NCBI RefSeq assembly: GCF_013201625.1
Contig: NZ_CP053839.1
Span: forward strand, 1,984,001 to 2,048,000
Direction: 5' to 3'
Source: Aliarcobacter lanthieri
GTDB lineage: Bacteria > Campylobacterota > Campylobacteria > Campylobacterales > Arcobacteraceae
Length of the DNA: 64,000 bases
This document shows, piece by piece, positions 1 to 10,064 of this stretch. The position numbers and the translations under genes were made by a program. The first letter of the stretch is position 1; every line of letters begins with the position of its first letter. Below the pieces are notes generated by a model. That model saw only the letters and a program-made list of their open reading frames with translations. It had not been told where the DNA came from and searched no databases.

Positions 1-791
1 GGTGCATCTTCACTATAAGCGATAGAAAACAGTGTTGAACCCGAACCTGATAATGTACTCATTAAAGAACCACTTCTTAAAGAAGTTTTTTGAACCTCAA
101 AAAGTTCTGGCATATGTTTCATTCTATATTTTTGATGAATTACATCTTGTGAAGCATATTTTAGCATATCCCAATTTTCACTCATAAATGCTGCTGTTAA
201 AAGTGATGAATGAGATATATTAAATACTGCATCTTCTTTTGAATATTTAAAAGGAAGTGTTTTTCTTGATAATTGGGTTGAAATAGGTCTATTTGGTACA
301 ACTATTACAGCTTTTAAACTTTTTGGTATAGATTTATTTATATATTTAACTTCATTTTCTTGAACACAAGCAACATTAAATCCACCCATAACTGCTGGAG
401 TAATATTATCTGGATGATTTTCATAAGCCAAAGATAAATTTAATAATTTACTTTTATCTACCTTTATACCTTCTATTGCATAAGCACTTGCTATTGCTGA
501 AACAATAACTGCTGATGAACTTCCTAATCCACGAGACAATGGAATTTCATTAAAAAATTCAAATCTAAAATGCCTTTTTTTCTGTGTTAAATTATAGTAA
601 AAATCATTAAAAATTGATATAAACATATTATTGTCTTTTAGTGCAGGATTATTAGAACCTTCACCTTTTAATGATACACTATGAAATTTTGAAGGCTTTA
701 TTATTACTTGATTTTTTAAACTTACTGCTAAACCTAAACAATCAAATCCTGGCCCTAAATTTGCACTTGTAGCTGGAACGCTTACTCTCAA
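1..791 (-). CDS. thrB: Homoserine kinase (3' part cut by window edge)
   Basis: Phosphorylates homoserine to O-phosphohomoserine in the cytosol, the step before threonine synthase. It is a GHMK-family kinase. The N-terminus reads [19 protein letters not shown], the typical homoserine kinase opening, and the ATP-binding loop [11 protein letters not shown] is visible near 480-545. The reading frame stays open to base 1, so the C-terminus lies outside the window. The start is TTG at 791, chosen because AGGAG sits 5 bases upstream and no ATG precedes the conserved N-terminus. It lies 12 bases after tsaB and is the last visible gene of the nadA operon. The same thrB-tsaB-lpxC order occurs in Campylobacter. 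Confidence 0.95.
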   Translation of the reverse strand, partial: MRVSVPATSANLGPGFDCLGLAVSLKNQVIIKPSKFHSVSLKGEGSNNPALKDNNMFISIFNDFYYNLTQKKRHFRFEFFNEIPLSRGLGSSSAVIVSAIASAYAIEGIKVDKSKLLNLSLAYENHPDNITPAVMGGFNVACVQENEVKYINKSIPKSLKAVIVVPNRPISTQLSRKTLPFKYSKEDAVFNISHSSLLTAAFMSENWDMLKYASQDVIHQKYRMKHMPELFEVQKTSLRSGSLMSTLSGSGSTLFSIAYSEDA

Positions 792-803
792 ATATTCTCC
801 TTT

Positions 804-1256
804 TTATACTGCTGGAAGATTATAAATTGGTAATGTTTCTTTATTAAATTTATAATCTTCTATACTCTTTGGTAATTCAAAATCAGAGATTTTACACTCA
901 TTTGGCAAAAAATCTACTTTAATATCATTTTGATCCTTTATAAAGTATTTTTTACCTAAAGCTTTTATTGGAGAATTTTGATTAAATAAAAAACCATCTA
1001 TTGCTTCAAACTCTATATTTTTTATCATAGTAATTGTTTTTAAAAATATATATGCTATTTTTATAGACATAAATGAACCTGGAGTATTTACATAAACTAT
1101 TTTATTTATATTAAATTCTAATAATAATTTTTCAAAAAGTAAGGGTAGTTCATCAGAAGTTAATCCCTCTAATTTATATTCTTTAATAAGTTTTCTATCT
1201 TTATAAATTCCAATCAATAAAGGATTTGAAATAGTTATAACTAAAACTTCAATCAA
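804..1256 (-). CDS. tsaB: TsaB-like tRNA threonylcarbamoyladenosine protein
   Basis: A probable partner of TsaD in making the t6A base of ANN-decoding tRNAs. It shows the start of an ASKHA-type fold and the segment TPGSFMSIKIAY, which matches the GPGSFTGLR-like motif of TsaB. At 150 residues it is much shorter than the roughly 230-residue E. coli protein; from memory, short versions are usual in this class. The start is TTG at 1256, directly after the lpxC stop codon and in the same frame, with an AGAGAG stretch upstream. Translation is therefore probably coupled to lpxC. Family assignment rests on this one motif and on synteny (Campylobacter thrB-tsaB-lpxC). Confidence 0.72.
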   Translation of the reverse strand: MIEVLVITISNPLLIGIYKDRKLIKEYKLEGLTSDELPLLFEKLLLEFNINKIVYVNTPGSFMSIKIAYIFLKTITMIKNIEFEAIDGFLFNQNSPIKALGKKYFIKDQNDIKVDFLPNECKISDFELPKSIEDYKFNKETLPIYNLPAV

Positions 1257-2162
1257 TTAAACTCTCTCTTTTGCATATGCCATTTCAAAAATTACAGCTT
1301 CACTATTTGCTTCTTCTAAATCTATAATTTCATAGTTATCTTTGTCTTCATAAAGTTTTTTTGTTAAAAGGTGATTTAAATGATGACTACCAGCAATAGC
1401 ATCATATTCTCCAATGAGAGTATATTCTAAAAGAGCCATATCTCCAATAGCATCTAAAATTTTATGTCTTACGAACTCATCTTCATATCTTAAACCTTCT
1501 GGATTTAAAATCTTTGTTTCATCTAAAACAATAGCATTCTCCATACTTCCACCCAAAGCTAAACCTATACTTCTTAAATATTGTACTTCATGTAAAAATC
1601 CAAATGTTCTAGCTTTACTAATATTTTCTTTATACTCTTCTATTGAATAATCAAAATGAAATTTTTGTGTCCCAATAGCTGGATGATTAAATTTTATTTC
1701 AAAATCATAAACTATTCTATCTGATGGTTTTAGAGAAACTTTTTTACCATCTTCTGTCTCAACAATAACTTCTTTTTTTATTTTTATTGCTTTTTTAGTA
1801 GCTTCAAGTTCAGCAATTCCAGCTTCTTCTATGAGCATACAATATCCAGATGCACTTCCATCTAAAACTGGAATTTCATCATTATCAAGTACAATTCTTA
1901 AATTATCTATTCCATAAGCATAAATAGCACTTAAAAGATGTTCTATTGTAGATACGATAACTCCATCTTTACCTAAAACTGTTGCCATTTTAGTATCTAC
2001 TACATATTCTTTTTTTAATGGGATTGTAACTCCAACATCACTTCTATAAATTACTATTCCACTATTTTCTGGTAATGGTTCTAACCTCATTTTTACAGGG
2101 ACCCCTTTATGAAGCCCTATACCAACGATATCTACACTTTTTTTCAATGTTCTTTGTTTCAT
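1257..2162 (-). CDS. lpxC: UDP-3-O-acyl-N-acetylglucosamine deacetylase
   Basis: Zinc deacetylase for the committed step of lipid A synthesis, acting in the cytosol. Length (301 aa) is normal for the family. Zinc and catalytic residues can be placed: H75 in TIEHLLSA, H233 and D237 in [11 protein letters not shown], and H260 in AGSHHLN, corresponding to E. coli H79, H238, D242 and H265. The first codons overlap the stop of the upstream M23 peptidase gene by 4 bases, and the stop abuts the tsaB start. That makes it an internal gene of the nadA-thrB operon. Confidence 0.97.
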   Translation of the reverse strand: MKQRTLKKSVDIVGIGLHKGVPVKMRLEPLPENSGIVIYRSDVGVTIPLKKEYVVDTKMATVLGKDGVIVSTIEHLLSAIYAYGIDNLRIVLDNDEIPVLDGSASGYCMLIEEAGIAELEATKKAIKIKKEVIVETEDGKKVSLKPSDRIVYDFEIKFNHPAIGTQKFHFDYSIEEYKENISKARTFGFLHEVQYLRSIGLALGGSMENAIVLDETKILNPEGLRYEDEFVRHKILDAIGDMALLEYTLIGEYDAIAGSHHLNHLLTKKLYEDKDNYEIIDLEEANSEAVIFEMAYAKERV

Positions 2163-3541
2163 TTTTGATTTCCATCTATAATTTTAATCGCATCATTTAT
2201 AGTATTTGTAAGATTTAATTTCATCCAATTGCTATCTAACCATTCATTTGGATTAGCTTCAATTCCTTGAACTAAAATTCCAAAGTGTAAATGATCTCCA
2301 AATACTGCTCCTGTTGCTCCGGTATTTCCTATTTTTTGTCCAGCTTTTACAAAATCTCCAACTTCAACATCTTGACTACTTGTATGTGCATATAAAGATG
2401 CTAAACCTAAGCCATGGTCAACAATAATACTCTCTCCATAAATCCCTAAATAATCTCTGAAAATAACTTTTCCTGGATTTGAAACTACTATATCTGCTCT
2501 TCTAACACTTGCCCAATCCATACCTAAATGCCAAGCTTCATCAACTTTTTCACCATTGTAAAAGTAATGTCTTCTTTCTCCAAACATTGCAAAAGTTTTT
2601 GCATTTGACATTCTTATAAAAGTTTTTACTTCAAAAGGCATATTTTGACTATCTTGGAAATTTTTAACAACTATATTTTTAACTGTTTTTAAATTTTCTG
2701 CTCTTAAATCTTTATTTGCTTTTACAAAAATATCCACTGGATTAGTTGGTATATCCATATTGCTTAGTTCAAGAACATTTTTACTTACGCTATAAATAAA
2801 ATCATCACTAATATTTAAATTATCAACTTTTTCTTTAAAACTTTGAATATAATATGGAACTTTTGTAATAGATTTATTTCCAGCCATATCAACTGCTACT
2901 ATATTTACACCTTTCCACTCTTTGATATCAATAGGCCAAGTAATTATAGAAATATAGTAACCTGTTTTATAAAATGGGAATAATTCAAAAATTACCTCAT
3001 CATTAAAAGTTACATAATAATCTTTTAAATTTTCATCTTTTATTTCAGCTATTAAAATTCCACTTCCACCTTGTTTTAACATATAAGAGTTTGATAAAAC
3101 ACTTGTAATAGGACTTCTTCTATCAATTATAAGATTTGTATCTTCAATTGCTTCATTTCCACTAAAAAAGTTCCAATTACTATTATCTCTTGCTTTTATT
3201 CTAAGTATTACATTTGAAGATTTTACTTCATTAAATTTAAATGGTTTTAACTCATAAGTCAAAACTCCACTATTTTTATCTTCAGCTATAAGTTCACTCT
3301 CTATTGCAAATTCATTTTGTCCATCAATTATTATAGCTTCAAAAGATTTTATTTTATTTTTATCAGAAACTTCAACTTTTATAGGAGCTTGTAAATTCCA
3401 AAAAATATCTTTTTGATTTATCTCTTTTTGAATATAAACATTTGGTTTCTCTCTATCCATAGTCAAAATAACACCTAAAACTACAACCAAAATAACCATA
3501 ATAGCTATACTTATATATAATAATCCACTTTTTTTATCCAT
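2159..3541 (-). CDS. M23 family metallopeptidase, membrane anchored
   Basis: Predicted peptidoglycan endopeptidase. Residues about 7-27 form a single N-terminal membrane segment ([19 protein letters not shown]), so the enzyme domain should lie in the periplasm. The long middle region has no motif I recognise. The C-terminal LytM domain keeps the zinc ligands: HLGMD around residue 337, LYAH, and HLHFG around 416-418. It overlaps lpxC by 4 bases and the DHH gene by 8. The Campylobacter homologue sits beside lpxC in the same way. Activity on stem peptides or cross-links is inferred from the family; cleavage specificity cannot be read from sequence. Confidence 0.88.
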   Translation of the reverse strand: MDKKSGLLYISIAIMVILVVVLGVILTMDREKPNVYIQKEINQKDIFWNLQAPIKVEVSDKNKIKSFEAIIIDGQNEFAIESELIAEDKNSGVLTYELKPFKFNEVKSSNVILRIKARDNSNWNFFSGNEAIEDTNLIIDRRSPITSVLSNSYMLKQGGSGILIAEIKDENLKDYYVTFNDEVIFELFPFYKTGYYISIITWPIDIKEWKGVNIVAVDMAGNKSITKVPYYIQSFKEKVDNLNISDDFIYSVSKNVLELSNMDIPTNPVDIFVKANKDLRAENLKTVKNIVVKNFQDSQNMPFEVKTFIRMSNAKTFAMFGERRHYFYNGEKVDEAWHLGMDWASVRRADIVVSNPGKVIFRDYLGIYGESIIVDHGLGLASLYAHTSSQDVEVGDFVKAGQKIGNTGATGAVFGDHLHFGILVQGIEANPNEWLDSNWMKLNLTNTINDAIKIIDGNQK

Positions 3542-4520
3542 AAACTTTTATAACTTCCTTTAATATTAAATTTTTTGCTTCAACTACATCTTTTATTTCT
3601 AATGTACATCCAGAAGCATTGAAGTGACCTCCACCACCAAAAGCCATAGCAATTTTTGACACATCAATATTATCTTTTGAACGTAAAGAAACTCTACAAA
3701 AACCATCTATTGATCTTACAAAATATGCTAGTTTTACAACTGCCATACTCATAATCATATCTAAAGCATCTTCACAATCACGACTATGAGCACCAGTTTG
3801 TTTAAACCACTGTGGCAAAGCATATATAGTGGCTACTTCACCTTCTTTATGTAATTCTAAACTCTGTAAAACTTTTGGAATAATTCTGTATTTTGCCAAA
3901 CTATCCCTTCTTAAAAGCTTATTTGCGATATAAGAAGGACTTGCTCCACATTCAACCAAAAAGTTAATTTTTGTAAATGTTTGTTCATCACATCTACTTA
4001 AAGAAAAAGCCAATGTATCATCATAAATTCCTACATAAAGTGACATTGCACTAGCCTTTGTTATATTTAATCCATTATATTTAAAAAACTCAAATACAAG
4101 TTCTGCTGTTGAACTTTTATATGGGTCTACAATATTAACTGTACCAAAATTCTCATTTGAAGCATGATGATCAAAATTTATAAGAGGAATATTTTTAGGT
4201 AATTCAAAACCTAATCTTTTATATGTTCCACAATCAACACTAATTGCTAGATCATAAAATGGTGGTAAAATATGAGTAATTTTCTCGAATCTAGGAATAA
4301 AATCTAAATTTTGTGGTAAATCACTACTTACATTAAAAACTTTATGTTTTATCTTATTTTCTGCAAACAAGTTTGATAAAGCTAAAGCAGAACCAATAGA
4401 ATCTGGATCAGGATTTACATGAGTAATTATAAGTATATATCTACTCTTTTCTATAAGCTTTAATGCTTTTGAATACTCGTTTGTATCAACTTTATTATTT
4501 AAGATAAAATCTTTTTTCAT
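3534..4520 (-). CDS. DHH/DHHA1 family phosphoesterase (NrnA-like)
   Basis: Manganese-dependent phosphoesterase of the bifunctional oligoribonuclease/pAp phosphatase type. The N-terminal half carries THVNPDPDSIGSALAL and FDHHASN, the metal-binding DHH motifs. The C-terminal DHHA1 domain ends with GGGGHFNASG, the substrate-binding glycine loop. The length of 328 aa is typical for NrnA. It sits 5 bases downstream of nadC and overlaps the M23 gene. The substrate (short RNA, pAp or cyclic-dinucleotide breakdown products) cannot be settled from the sequence. Confidence 0.88.
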   Translation of the reverse strand: MKKDFILNNKVDTNEYSKALKLIEKSRYILIITHVNPDPDSIGSALALSNLFAENKIKHKVFNVSSDLPQNLDFIPRFEKITHILPPFYDLAISVDCGTYKRLGFELPKNIPLINFDHHASNENFGTVNIVDPYKSSTAELVFEFFKYNGLNITKASAMSLYVGIYDDTLAFSLSRCDEQTFTKINFLVECGASPSYIANKLLRRDSLAKYRIIPKVLQSLELHKEGEVATIYALPQWFKQTGAHSRDCEDALDMIMSMAVVKLAYFVRSIDGFCRVSLRSKDNIDVSKIAMAFGGGGHFNASGCTLEIKDVVEAKNLILKEVIKVYG

Positions 4521-4525
4521 AGTTT

Positions 4526-5347
4526 TTAATCGACTCTCATTGAAAAATCAAGCCAAGTTGCTTGGTGTATGATACTTCCACTACTAATAGCATCAACGCC
4601 TGTTTTTGCATAATCTCGAATTGTTTTTATATTTATATTTCCACTAGCTTCTAACATTATATGTGGATAATTTTCATTTCTATAAAGAACTACTTCTTTT
4701 ATTTGTTCTGGTACCATATTATCACACATTATAATATCTGCTCCAGCAGCCATAGCTTCAATAACTTGGGGAAGTGTTTCACACTCAATTTCTATTTTAG
4801 TAACCCAAGATATTCTTTTTCTAGCCTTTTTTACAAATTCTGCAAGATTGTCAATTGTTCTAAGGTGAGTATCTTTTAACATTAAACAATCATCAAGCCC
4901 GAGCCTATGATTGATAGCACCACCAATTCTTGATGCATATTTTTCAAAATCTCTTAATTGTGGTCTTGTTTTTCTTGTATCTAAAAGTACTACATCTATT
5001 CCATCAAGCATTGTTACATATTTATTTGCCATTGTTGCAATACCTGAAGCATGTTGTAACATATTTAACATAGTTCTTTCACAAGATAGTAACTTTGAAG
5101 CCTTACCTTCTAAAGTAGCTAGAATATCTCCAACTACAATTTTATCTCCATCTTGTTTTAAAAACTCTATTTTTATTTTTTCTGTTCTAGCTAAAATATC
5201 TACATATTTAACTCCAGCTAAAATACCATCACTTTTTGAAATTATCTTTGCAGTAAAATCTCCTTGTGGTGCTATATCGAAGAATAAATCTCCTCTTCCA
5301 TTATCTTCATTAATTGCATTTTTTACAAACTTTCGTATATTAATCAT
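4526..5347 (-). CDS. nadC: Nicotinate-nucleotide diphosphorylase (carboxylating)
   Basis: Converts quinolinate and PRPP to nicotinate mononucleotide, CO2 and diphosphate in de novo NAD synthesis. Family signatures are present: NAINEDNGRGD at the N-terminus, DTRKTRPQLRDFEKYA (the quinolinate/PRPP-binding TRKT segment), HRLGLDDCLMLKDTH, and a C-terminal LEASGNI strand. Length (273 aa) is standard. Its start overlaps the nadA stop by 4 bases, so the two consecutive steps of the pathway are translationally coupled. Confidence 0.96.
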   Translation of the reverse strand: MINIRKFVKNAINEDNGRGDLFFDIAPQGDFTAKIISKSDGILAGVKYVDILARTEKIKIEFLKQDGDKIVVGDILATLEGKASKLLSCERTMLNMLQHASGIATMANKYVTMLDGIDVVLLDTRKTRPQLRDFEKYASRIGGAINHRLGLDDCLMLKDTHLRTIDNLAEFVKKARKRISWVTKIEIECETLPQVIEAMAAGADIIMCDNMVPEQIKEVVLYRNENYPHIMLEASGNINIKTIRDYAKTGVDAISSGSIIHQATWLDFSMRVD

Positions 5348-6333
5348 ACTTCAAACATCCTTTCTAATGCTACTTTAGCCCATTTTGCTGTATTTTCATC
5401 TACAAAAATCTCACACTCTTTTGAGATATTATCATCTTTAATAGATTTCAATGTATTATAAACATGTTCCAAAGTTGTTTCATTCATTGTTGGACACTCT
5501 GGTTTTGTTGAACTTAAAATATATGTATTTTTATCTCTAAGTCTATTTACCATATTAAACTCTGTTCCAACAACAACTTTTTGCTCAATTGGTAGATTTT
5601 TTATATATGTTATTAATTGTGAAGTTGAACCAACAAAATCTGCTTTATCACATACTTTCGGATCACACTCTGGATGAACTGCAACCAAAATACCTGGATA
5701 TTTTTCTCTATAAAAATCTATATCATCAACTGAAAATTGTTGGTGAACGCTACAAAAACCATTATAACAAATGATATCAGCTTCATTTAAATTACTTCCA
5801 TCACCAACAACTGCTGATTTTAAATTCAATGATTTTGCAAAATTTTGTCCTAAACAACGATCTGGAACAAAAAATATTTTTTTACCACTTTTCAAACCTT
5901 TTTCTATTATTTTATAAGCATTTGAAGAAGTACAAACCATTCCACCCATCATTCCAACTCTTGCTTTTACTCTTGCACTAGAGTTAATATATGTAATTGG
6001 TAAAATATCCTCATTTTTAATTCCAGCTTCATTTATAATTTTTAAATTTTGCTCAAAATATCCTTCATCAATCATTCTAGCCATTGCACAACAGGCAATT
6101 CTTGGCATTAGAACTCTTTTTTGTGGACTCATTATTTTTACGCTCTCTCCCATAAATCCAACCCCACAAAATACTACAAACTCTGTATTTGTATTCATAA
6201 CTTTTTTTGCTAATTCTAAAGAATCACCAGTAATATCAGCTAATTCAAATACTTCATCCCTTTGATAGAAGTGTGCTACAAGCGTAACATCAAGTTCTTT
6301 TTTTAGTTTTAATATCTCTTCTTTTAAATTCAA
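5344..6333 (-). CDS. nadA: Quinolinate synthase
   Basis: Condenses iminoaspartate with dihydroxyacetone phosphate to quinolinate, using one 4Fe-4S cluster. Cys in VVFCGVGFMGESVK, in GGMVCTSSN and in KPECPTMNETTLEH are the expected cluster ligands. The N-terminal VAHFYQRDEVFELAD and DSLELAK motifs also fit. It is the first gene of the minus-strand operon that runs to thrB. The promoter should lie in the 91-base gap shared with the divergent plsY. No nadB (aspartate oxidase) is in the window, so the source of iminoaspartate is not shown here. Confidence 0.96.
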   Translation of the reverse strand: MNLKEEILKLKKELDVTLVAHFYQRDEVFELADITGDSLELAKKVMNTNTEFVVFCGVGFMGESVKIMSPQKRVLMPRIACCAMARMIDEGYFEQNLKIINEAGIKNEDILPITYINSSARVKARVGMMGGMVCTSSNAYKIIEKGLKSGKKIFFVPDRCLGQNFAKSLNLKSAVVGDGSNLNEADIICYNGFCSVHQQFSVDDIDFYREKYPGILVAVHPECDPKVCDKADFVGSTSQLITYIKNLPIEQKVVVGTEFNMVNRLRDKNTYILSSTKPECPTMNETTLEHVYNTLKSIKDDNISKECEIFVDENTAKWAKVALERMFEV

Positions 6334-6384
6334 AATAAAACCTTTTCATATTTTTATTAAGTGGGAATATAGCAAAATTTTAGT

Positions 6385-6390
6385 TATAAT
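6385..6390 (+). promoter_or_regulatory. Putative -10 box of plsY-folB
   Basis: A TATAAT hexamer lies 34 bases upstream of the plsY ATG, in an AT-rich divergent gap. No convincing -35 is visible, which is common in this class of bacteria. An AAAGG ribosome-binding site precedes the ATG by 6 bases. Confidence 0.5.
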
Positions 6391-6424
6391 CTCATTTATT
6401 TTACATAAAAACTAAAGGTTATAA

Positions 6425-7048
6425 ATGGATTTTTTTACAAATCAAAATATATTATTTTATCTTTTGGCTTATTTAGTAGGCTCTATTCCTTTTGGATTAA
6501 TTTTAGCAAAAACCTTTGCTGGAGTTGATATAAAATCGCAAGGAAGTAAAAGTATAGGTGCTACAAATGTGTTAAGAGTTGTAAAAGAAAAAGACCCAAA
6601 GCTAGCAAAAAAATTAGGTATCGCAACAGTAATACTTGATGCTCTAAAAGGAACTATTCTTTTACTAATTGGTCTTTACTTAAATCTTAGCTATGAAACT
6701 TTATGGGCAATGGCAGTTCTTAGTGTGTTAGGACATTGTTATTCAATATATTTGGGACTAGAAGGTGGTAAAGGAGTAGCTACAGGGCTTGGAGTTTATA
6801 TTGTTCTTATTCCATATGCTACATTAATTGGTGCAATAATTTGGCTATTTTTTGCAAAAGTTTTAAAAATATCATCTTTATCTTCACTTTTAGGACTAAT
6901 TGCTGTTATTATAAGTGCTTTATTTATCTATAATGGGTTAAATATTGGTTCTAATGTTCCTATGTTTTTAATTGCATTTATTATTCTTTATAAACATATT
7001 CCAAATATTATTAGAATAGTAAAAGGTGAAGAGAAAAAAGTGATATGA
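6425..7048 (+). CDS. plsY: Acyl-phosphate glycerol-3-phosphate acyltransferase
   Basis: Integral membrane enzyme that transfers an acyl group from acyl-phosphate to glycerol-3-phosphate, the first step of phospholipid synthesis. Family motifs are visible: LVGSIPFGLILAK near the N-terminus, GSKSIGATNVLR, and GHCYSIYLGLEGGKGVATGLG. Five hydrophobic segments fit the PlsY topology. The length of 207 aa is normal. The stop overlaps the folB start by 4 bases, so the two are co-translated. PlsC at 56663-57349 would supply the next acylation. Confidence 0.96.
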   Translation: MDFFTNQNILFYLLAYLVGSIPFGLILAKTFAGVDIKSQGSKSIGATNVLRVVKEKDPKLAKKLGIATVILDALKGTILLLIGLYLNLSYETLWAMAVLSVLGHCYSIYLGLEGGKGVATGLGVYIVLIPYATLIGAIIWLFFAKVLKISSLSSLLGLIAVIISALFIYNGLNIGSNVPMFLIAFIILYKHIPNIIRIVKGEEKKVI

Positions 7049-7356
7049 AAATAGAAATTGAAAATCTTCAATTCAAGTGTATTATTGGTATCTTAGATTT
7101 TGAAAGAGTAAAAAAACAAAGAGTAATTATAAATATATCTTTTGATTACGATTTTGTTGATAACTCTTTTATTGATTACAGTGAAGTTTCTAACTTAGTA
7201 AAAAAAACAATGAAAGAAAAAAAATTCAATCTTTTAGAAGATGCTATTAAAACTATTGAAAAAATTTTATATGAATCTTATGATATAAAAAACTTAAACC
7301 TAAAAATATCAAAGCCCGATATTCTAAAAGATTGTGTAGTAAGCTTATCTTCTTAA
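7045..7356 (+). CDS. folB: Dihydroneopterin aldolase family protein
   Basis: Small FolB-like protein (103 aa) of the tunnelling-fold family, predicted to cleave dihydroneopterin in folate synthesis. The N-terminus IEIENLQFKCIIGILDFERVKKQRVIIN matches the family opening (a FxxxIGIxxxER-QxV pattern), with YSEVSNLVKK and FNLLEDAIKTI following. The C-terminus keeps KISKPDIL. The protein is slightly short for the family. It overlaps plsY by 4 bases. The enzymatic role is inferred from family alone. Confidence 0.85.
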   Translation: MKIEIENLQFKCIIGILDFERVKKQRVIINISFDYDFVDNSFIDYSEVSNLVKKTMKEKKFNLLEDAIKTIEKILYESYDIKNLNLKISKPDILKDCVVSLSS

Positions 7357-7412
7357 AAAAAATTTAATCATATTATGGTAAAATCTTGCATTTTTAAAAA
7401 AAGGATTTTATC

Positions 7413-8015
7413 TTGAAAAAAGCTATTGTTTCTACACTAATACTTTTAGGAAGCTCTCTCTTAGCTGACACAACTATGTGTTTTAAAGAAAACCACCCAT
7501 CTATCGCAACTATTGAAAGTACTCCTTTAAATGGTGGTGCATGTGAAGGAAAATACTCTATTAATGATATGAAAAAAAAGGGATGGCTAGTTGATGATAT
7601 AAAAATCAATGGAAATAGCTATATTTATGTATTAAAAACTCCAGATAATGCAAAAGCTATAACTCCTTCAGGAATTAGCCAAGAACAAATGGAAGCAAAT
7701 ATAATGGCAAAACTTGAAGCTAAAAAAGAAGCTGAAGAAACTGCAAGAGTTGAAAAAGAGAATGAAGAATTAAGAGTTGATGCACAAAATTTATATGTAG
7801 CTCAATGTCAAAATTGTCATGGAGAAAAAGGTGAACTAAGAAAAGGTAACTCTCGAATTAAAGATTTAACTGTTGCTGATATGCAAGAAGCTTTAAGAGA
7901 GTACAAATTAGGGGTTGGAGAAAAAGCTAGTTCAGTTTATGCTCCTTCTCATATTAACTTCTTAAATGATAAAAATATTAAAGGTATAAAAGCTTATTTA
8001 GATAGTATTCAGTAG
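7413..8015 (+). CDS. Secreted c-type cytochrome, single heme
   Basis: A periplasmic protein of 200 aa. Residues 1-18 form a signal peptide (AIVSTLILLGSSLLA). Residues 19-85 form a small domain with two cysteines (C23 and C44) that I do not recognise. Residues 90-125 are charged, alanine/glutamate-rich and probably helical. The C-terminal cytochrome domain has the heme motif C132-x-x-C135-H136. The usual distal methionine is not where I would expect it: the segment before the last helix reads SVYAPSHINFL rather than a VMAP-like stretch. The start is TTG at 7413, with AAGGA 7 bases upstream and the signal peptide beginning there. A hairpin terminator follows. Redox partner unknown. Confidence 0.82.
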   Translation: MKKAIVSTLILLGSSLLADTTMCFKENHPSIATIESTPLNGGACEGKYSINDMKKKGWLVDDIKINGNSYIYVLKTPDNAKAITPSGISQEQMEANIMAKLEAKKEAEETARVEKENEELRVDAQNLYVAQCQNCHGEKGELRKGNSRIKDLTVADMQEALREYKLGVGEKASSVYAPSHINFLNDKNIKGIKAYLDSIQ

Positions 8016-8016
8016 C

Positions 8017-8043
8017 TTATAAAAGGCTTTTAGCCTTTTATAA
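8017..8043 (+). terminator. Rho-independent terminator of the cytochrome gene
   Basis: A perfect 11-bp stem (TTATAAAAGGC / GCCTTTTATAA) with a 5-base loop starts one base after the cytochrome stop codon. A short T run follows. It separates this gene from prfB. Confidence 0.8.
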
Positions 8044-8095
8044 TTTCTTCATTAAAAACTTCAAAAAATATACAAACTAAAAGGACAAAATCTAA

Positions 8096-9196
8096 ATGGA
8101 TGCTTACGAATATTCAGAACTTCTAAAACTTTTAAATACAAAATTAAAAAATATAAAAGGAATTTTAAAACCAGAAGAATTAAATAAAAGATTAGAAGAA
8201 ATAATAAATCTTGAAGCTAGTCAAGATTTCTGGAATGATGTTGAAAATGCTACAAAAATAGGTATAGAAAAAAATAGAATTTTAGGAAAATTAAATAAAT
8301 TTAACAAAGCGAATGAATCATTGCAAGGAACAAATGAACTATATGAAATGGCTTATGATGAAAATGATGAAGATACATTAGGTCTTTTATATGAAGAAGC
8401 ACAAGATTTAGAAGATTTGATAAAATCAACTGAGATATCTGTAATGTTATCAAATCCTGATGATGCTTTAAATGCTATTGTTACTATTCACCCAGGTGCT
8501 GGTGGAACAGAATCACAAGATTGGGCTTCAATTCTTTATAGAATGTATTTAAGATGGGCAGAGAGAAATGATTTTAAAGTGGAACTTCTTGATTATCAAG
8601 CAGGAGATGAAGCTGGAATAAAAGATGTAAGCTTTATCATAAGAGGTGAAAATGCTTATGGATATATGAAAACAGAAAATGGTATTCATAGACTAGTTCG
8701 TATTTCCCCTTTTGATTCAAATGCAAAAAGACATACATCTTTTACATCAGTTATGATAAGTCCTGAAATTGATGATAATATAGATATAGTTATTGAAGAT
8801 AAAGATATTAGAATAGATACATATAGAGCAAGTGGTGCTGGAGGGCAACACGTAAATAAAACGGAAAGTGCTATAAGAATTACTCATATTCCTAGTGGAA
8901 TTGTTGTGCAATGTCAAAATGATAGAAGTCAACATAAAAATAAAGATAGTGCTTTTAAAATGTTAAAATCAAAATTATATGAACTTGAACTAGAAAAACA
9001 AAGAGCATCTAAAGATAGTGGTGATAAAAGTGAGATTGGTTGGGGACATCAAATAAGATCTTATGTATTACAACCATATCAACAAGTAAAAGATAGTAGA
9101 AGTAATATAGGTTATTCTAATGTAGAAGCTATACTTGATGGTGATATAACAAAAATAATGGAAGATGTTTTAATAGCAACTAGTACAGAAAAGTAA
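8096..9196 (+). CDS. prfB: Peptide chain release factor 2
   Basis: Recognises UGA and UAA and triggers peptide release. The codon-recognition tripeptide SPF is at residues 204-206, which distinguishes RF2 from RF1, and the GGQ catalytic motif is at 249-251 ([14 protein letters not shown]). The 366 residues run in one continuous frame from an ATG. The programmed +1 frameshift with an early in-frame UGA, common in prfB of other bacteria, is absent. RF2 autoregulation by frameshifting is therefore not expected here. AAAAGGA precedes the start. Confidence 0.97.
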   Translation: MDAYEYSELLKLLNTKLKNIKGILKPEELNKRLEEIINLEASQDFWNDVENATKIGIEKNRILGKLNKFNKANESLQGTNELYEMAYDENDEDTLGLLYEEAQDLEDLIKSTEISVMLSNPDDALNAIVTIHPGAGGTESQDWASILYRMYLRWAERNDFKVELLDYQAGDEAGIKDVSFIIRGENAYGYMKTENGIHRLVRISPFDSNAKRHTSFTSVMISPEIDDNIDIVIEDKDIRIDTYRASGAGGQHVNKTESAIRITHIPSGIVVQCQNDRSQHKNKDSAFKMLKSKLYELELEKQRASKDSGDKSEIGWGHQIRSYVLQPYQQVKDSRSNIGYSNVEAILDGDITKIMEDVLIATSTEK

Positions 9197-9207
9197 TTTA
9201 TTAAAAA

Positions 9208-9243
9208 ATGTTACAAAAAACTACTCAAGATTTTTTGTAACAT
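9208..9243. terminator. Bidirectional hairpin between prfB and the PAP2 gene
   Basis: A 13-bp inverted repeat (ATGTTACAAAAAA / TTTTTTGTAACAT) with a 10-base loop lies between the convergent prfB and PAP2 genes. The A and T runs inside the arms mean it can act on either strand. Confidence 0.7.
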
Positions 9244-9264
9244 CATAGAAATTTATGTAAAAAG

Positions 9265-10032
9265 TTAAACTTCTTTTTCCTTATTACCTTGAAAAAAATT
9301 TATTATCCAAATAAAAAATAAAACTGTGAAAAAAGATATACAACAAGATATCAATATATCATGCCAAAAATGCATTCCAAGAAGTAACCTGCTAATCTCA
9401 ATAAAAAAGGCTAAAAAATATATAAAAAAAGCTAAAAAATATCTTCTTTTTTCAATCAATAAACAAAAAAGCAAAATTGTCCATGTAGCTATAAAAACTG
9501 TATGCCCTGATGGGAAAGAATAACCAATTTCTTTTGTGAAATATTTTTGTTGCCAAGAAGGAATATTTATGTCTTTCAAATTTATATTTTCTATAAATTC
9601 TATTCGTTTATTCTTATCTAATAAATAAAATTCATCACTGCTATTTATATAATTATTTTCAACAAGTAAATGTACATAAGGACGAGGTTCTTTTACAATA
9701 TTTTTTGTAAAATAAACAATACCTTGAGAACTCAAAACAACTAAATTTACAAATATTGATAATATAATCATATTCTTTAAATTTGATCTATAAATAAAAA
9801 GTAAGATTATTGTAAAAAATAGTGATGTAATAATAGTAAAAGGAACATTTGCAATATTTGTAATTAAAAATAAATAATATATATAAAAATAGTCATTAAT
9901 TTTAGTAGAGTATTTAAAGTCGATAATAGCAAAGAATATTGGAGTTAAAATAAGTAATAAAAAAATAAATAACACTCTTTTAAATTTAAAAATATAAATA
10001 TTTGAATACAAGTTTTTACATGTTTTAATCAA
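9265..10032 (-). CDS. PAP2 family membrane phosphatase
   Basis: Integral membrane lipid or polyprenyl phosphatase of the PAP2 superfamily. The three active-site motifs are intact: K110-x5-R116-P, P174-SGH177 and S214-R215-x5-H221-x3-D225. Several hydrophobic segments surround them. Family members dephosphorylate undecaprenyl diphosphate, phosphatidylglycerol phosphate or lipid A; which one applies cannot be told. It lies 32 bases downstream of addB on the same strand, where Campylobacter has addA as I recall. It may be read through from the cco-addB transcript. Confidence 0.85.
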   Translation of the reverse strand: MIKTCKNLYSNIYIFKFKRVLFIFLLLILTPIFFAIIDFKYSTKINDYFYIYYLFLITNIANVPFTIITSLFFTIILLFIYRSNLKNMIILSIFVNLVVLSSQGIVYFTKNIVKEPRPYVHLLVENNYINSSDEFYLLDKNKRIEFIENINLKDINIPSWQQKYFTKEIGYSFPSGHTVFIATWTILLFCLLIEKRRYFLAFFIYFLAFFIEISRLLLGMHFWHDILISCCISFFTVLFFIWIINFFQGNKEKEV

Positions 10033-10064
10033 AATTAATCCTTATAAGAAATTTTATTAACTCT

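Noticed and set aside
8096-8180. Programmed frameshift in prfB
   Set aside because: The frame is continuous from ATG and no CTTTGA-type slippery site with an in-frame stop is present.
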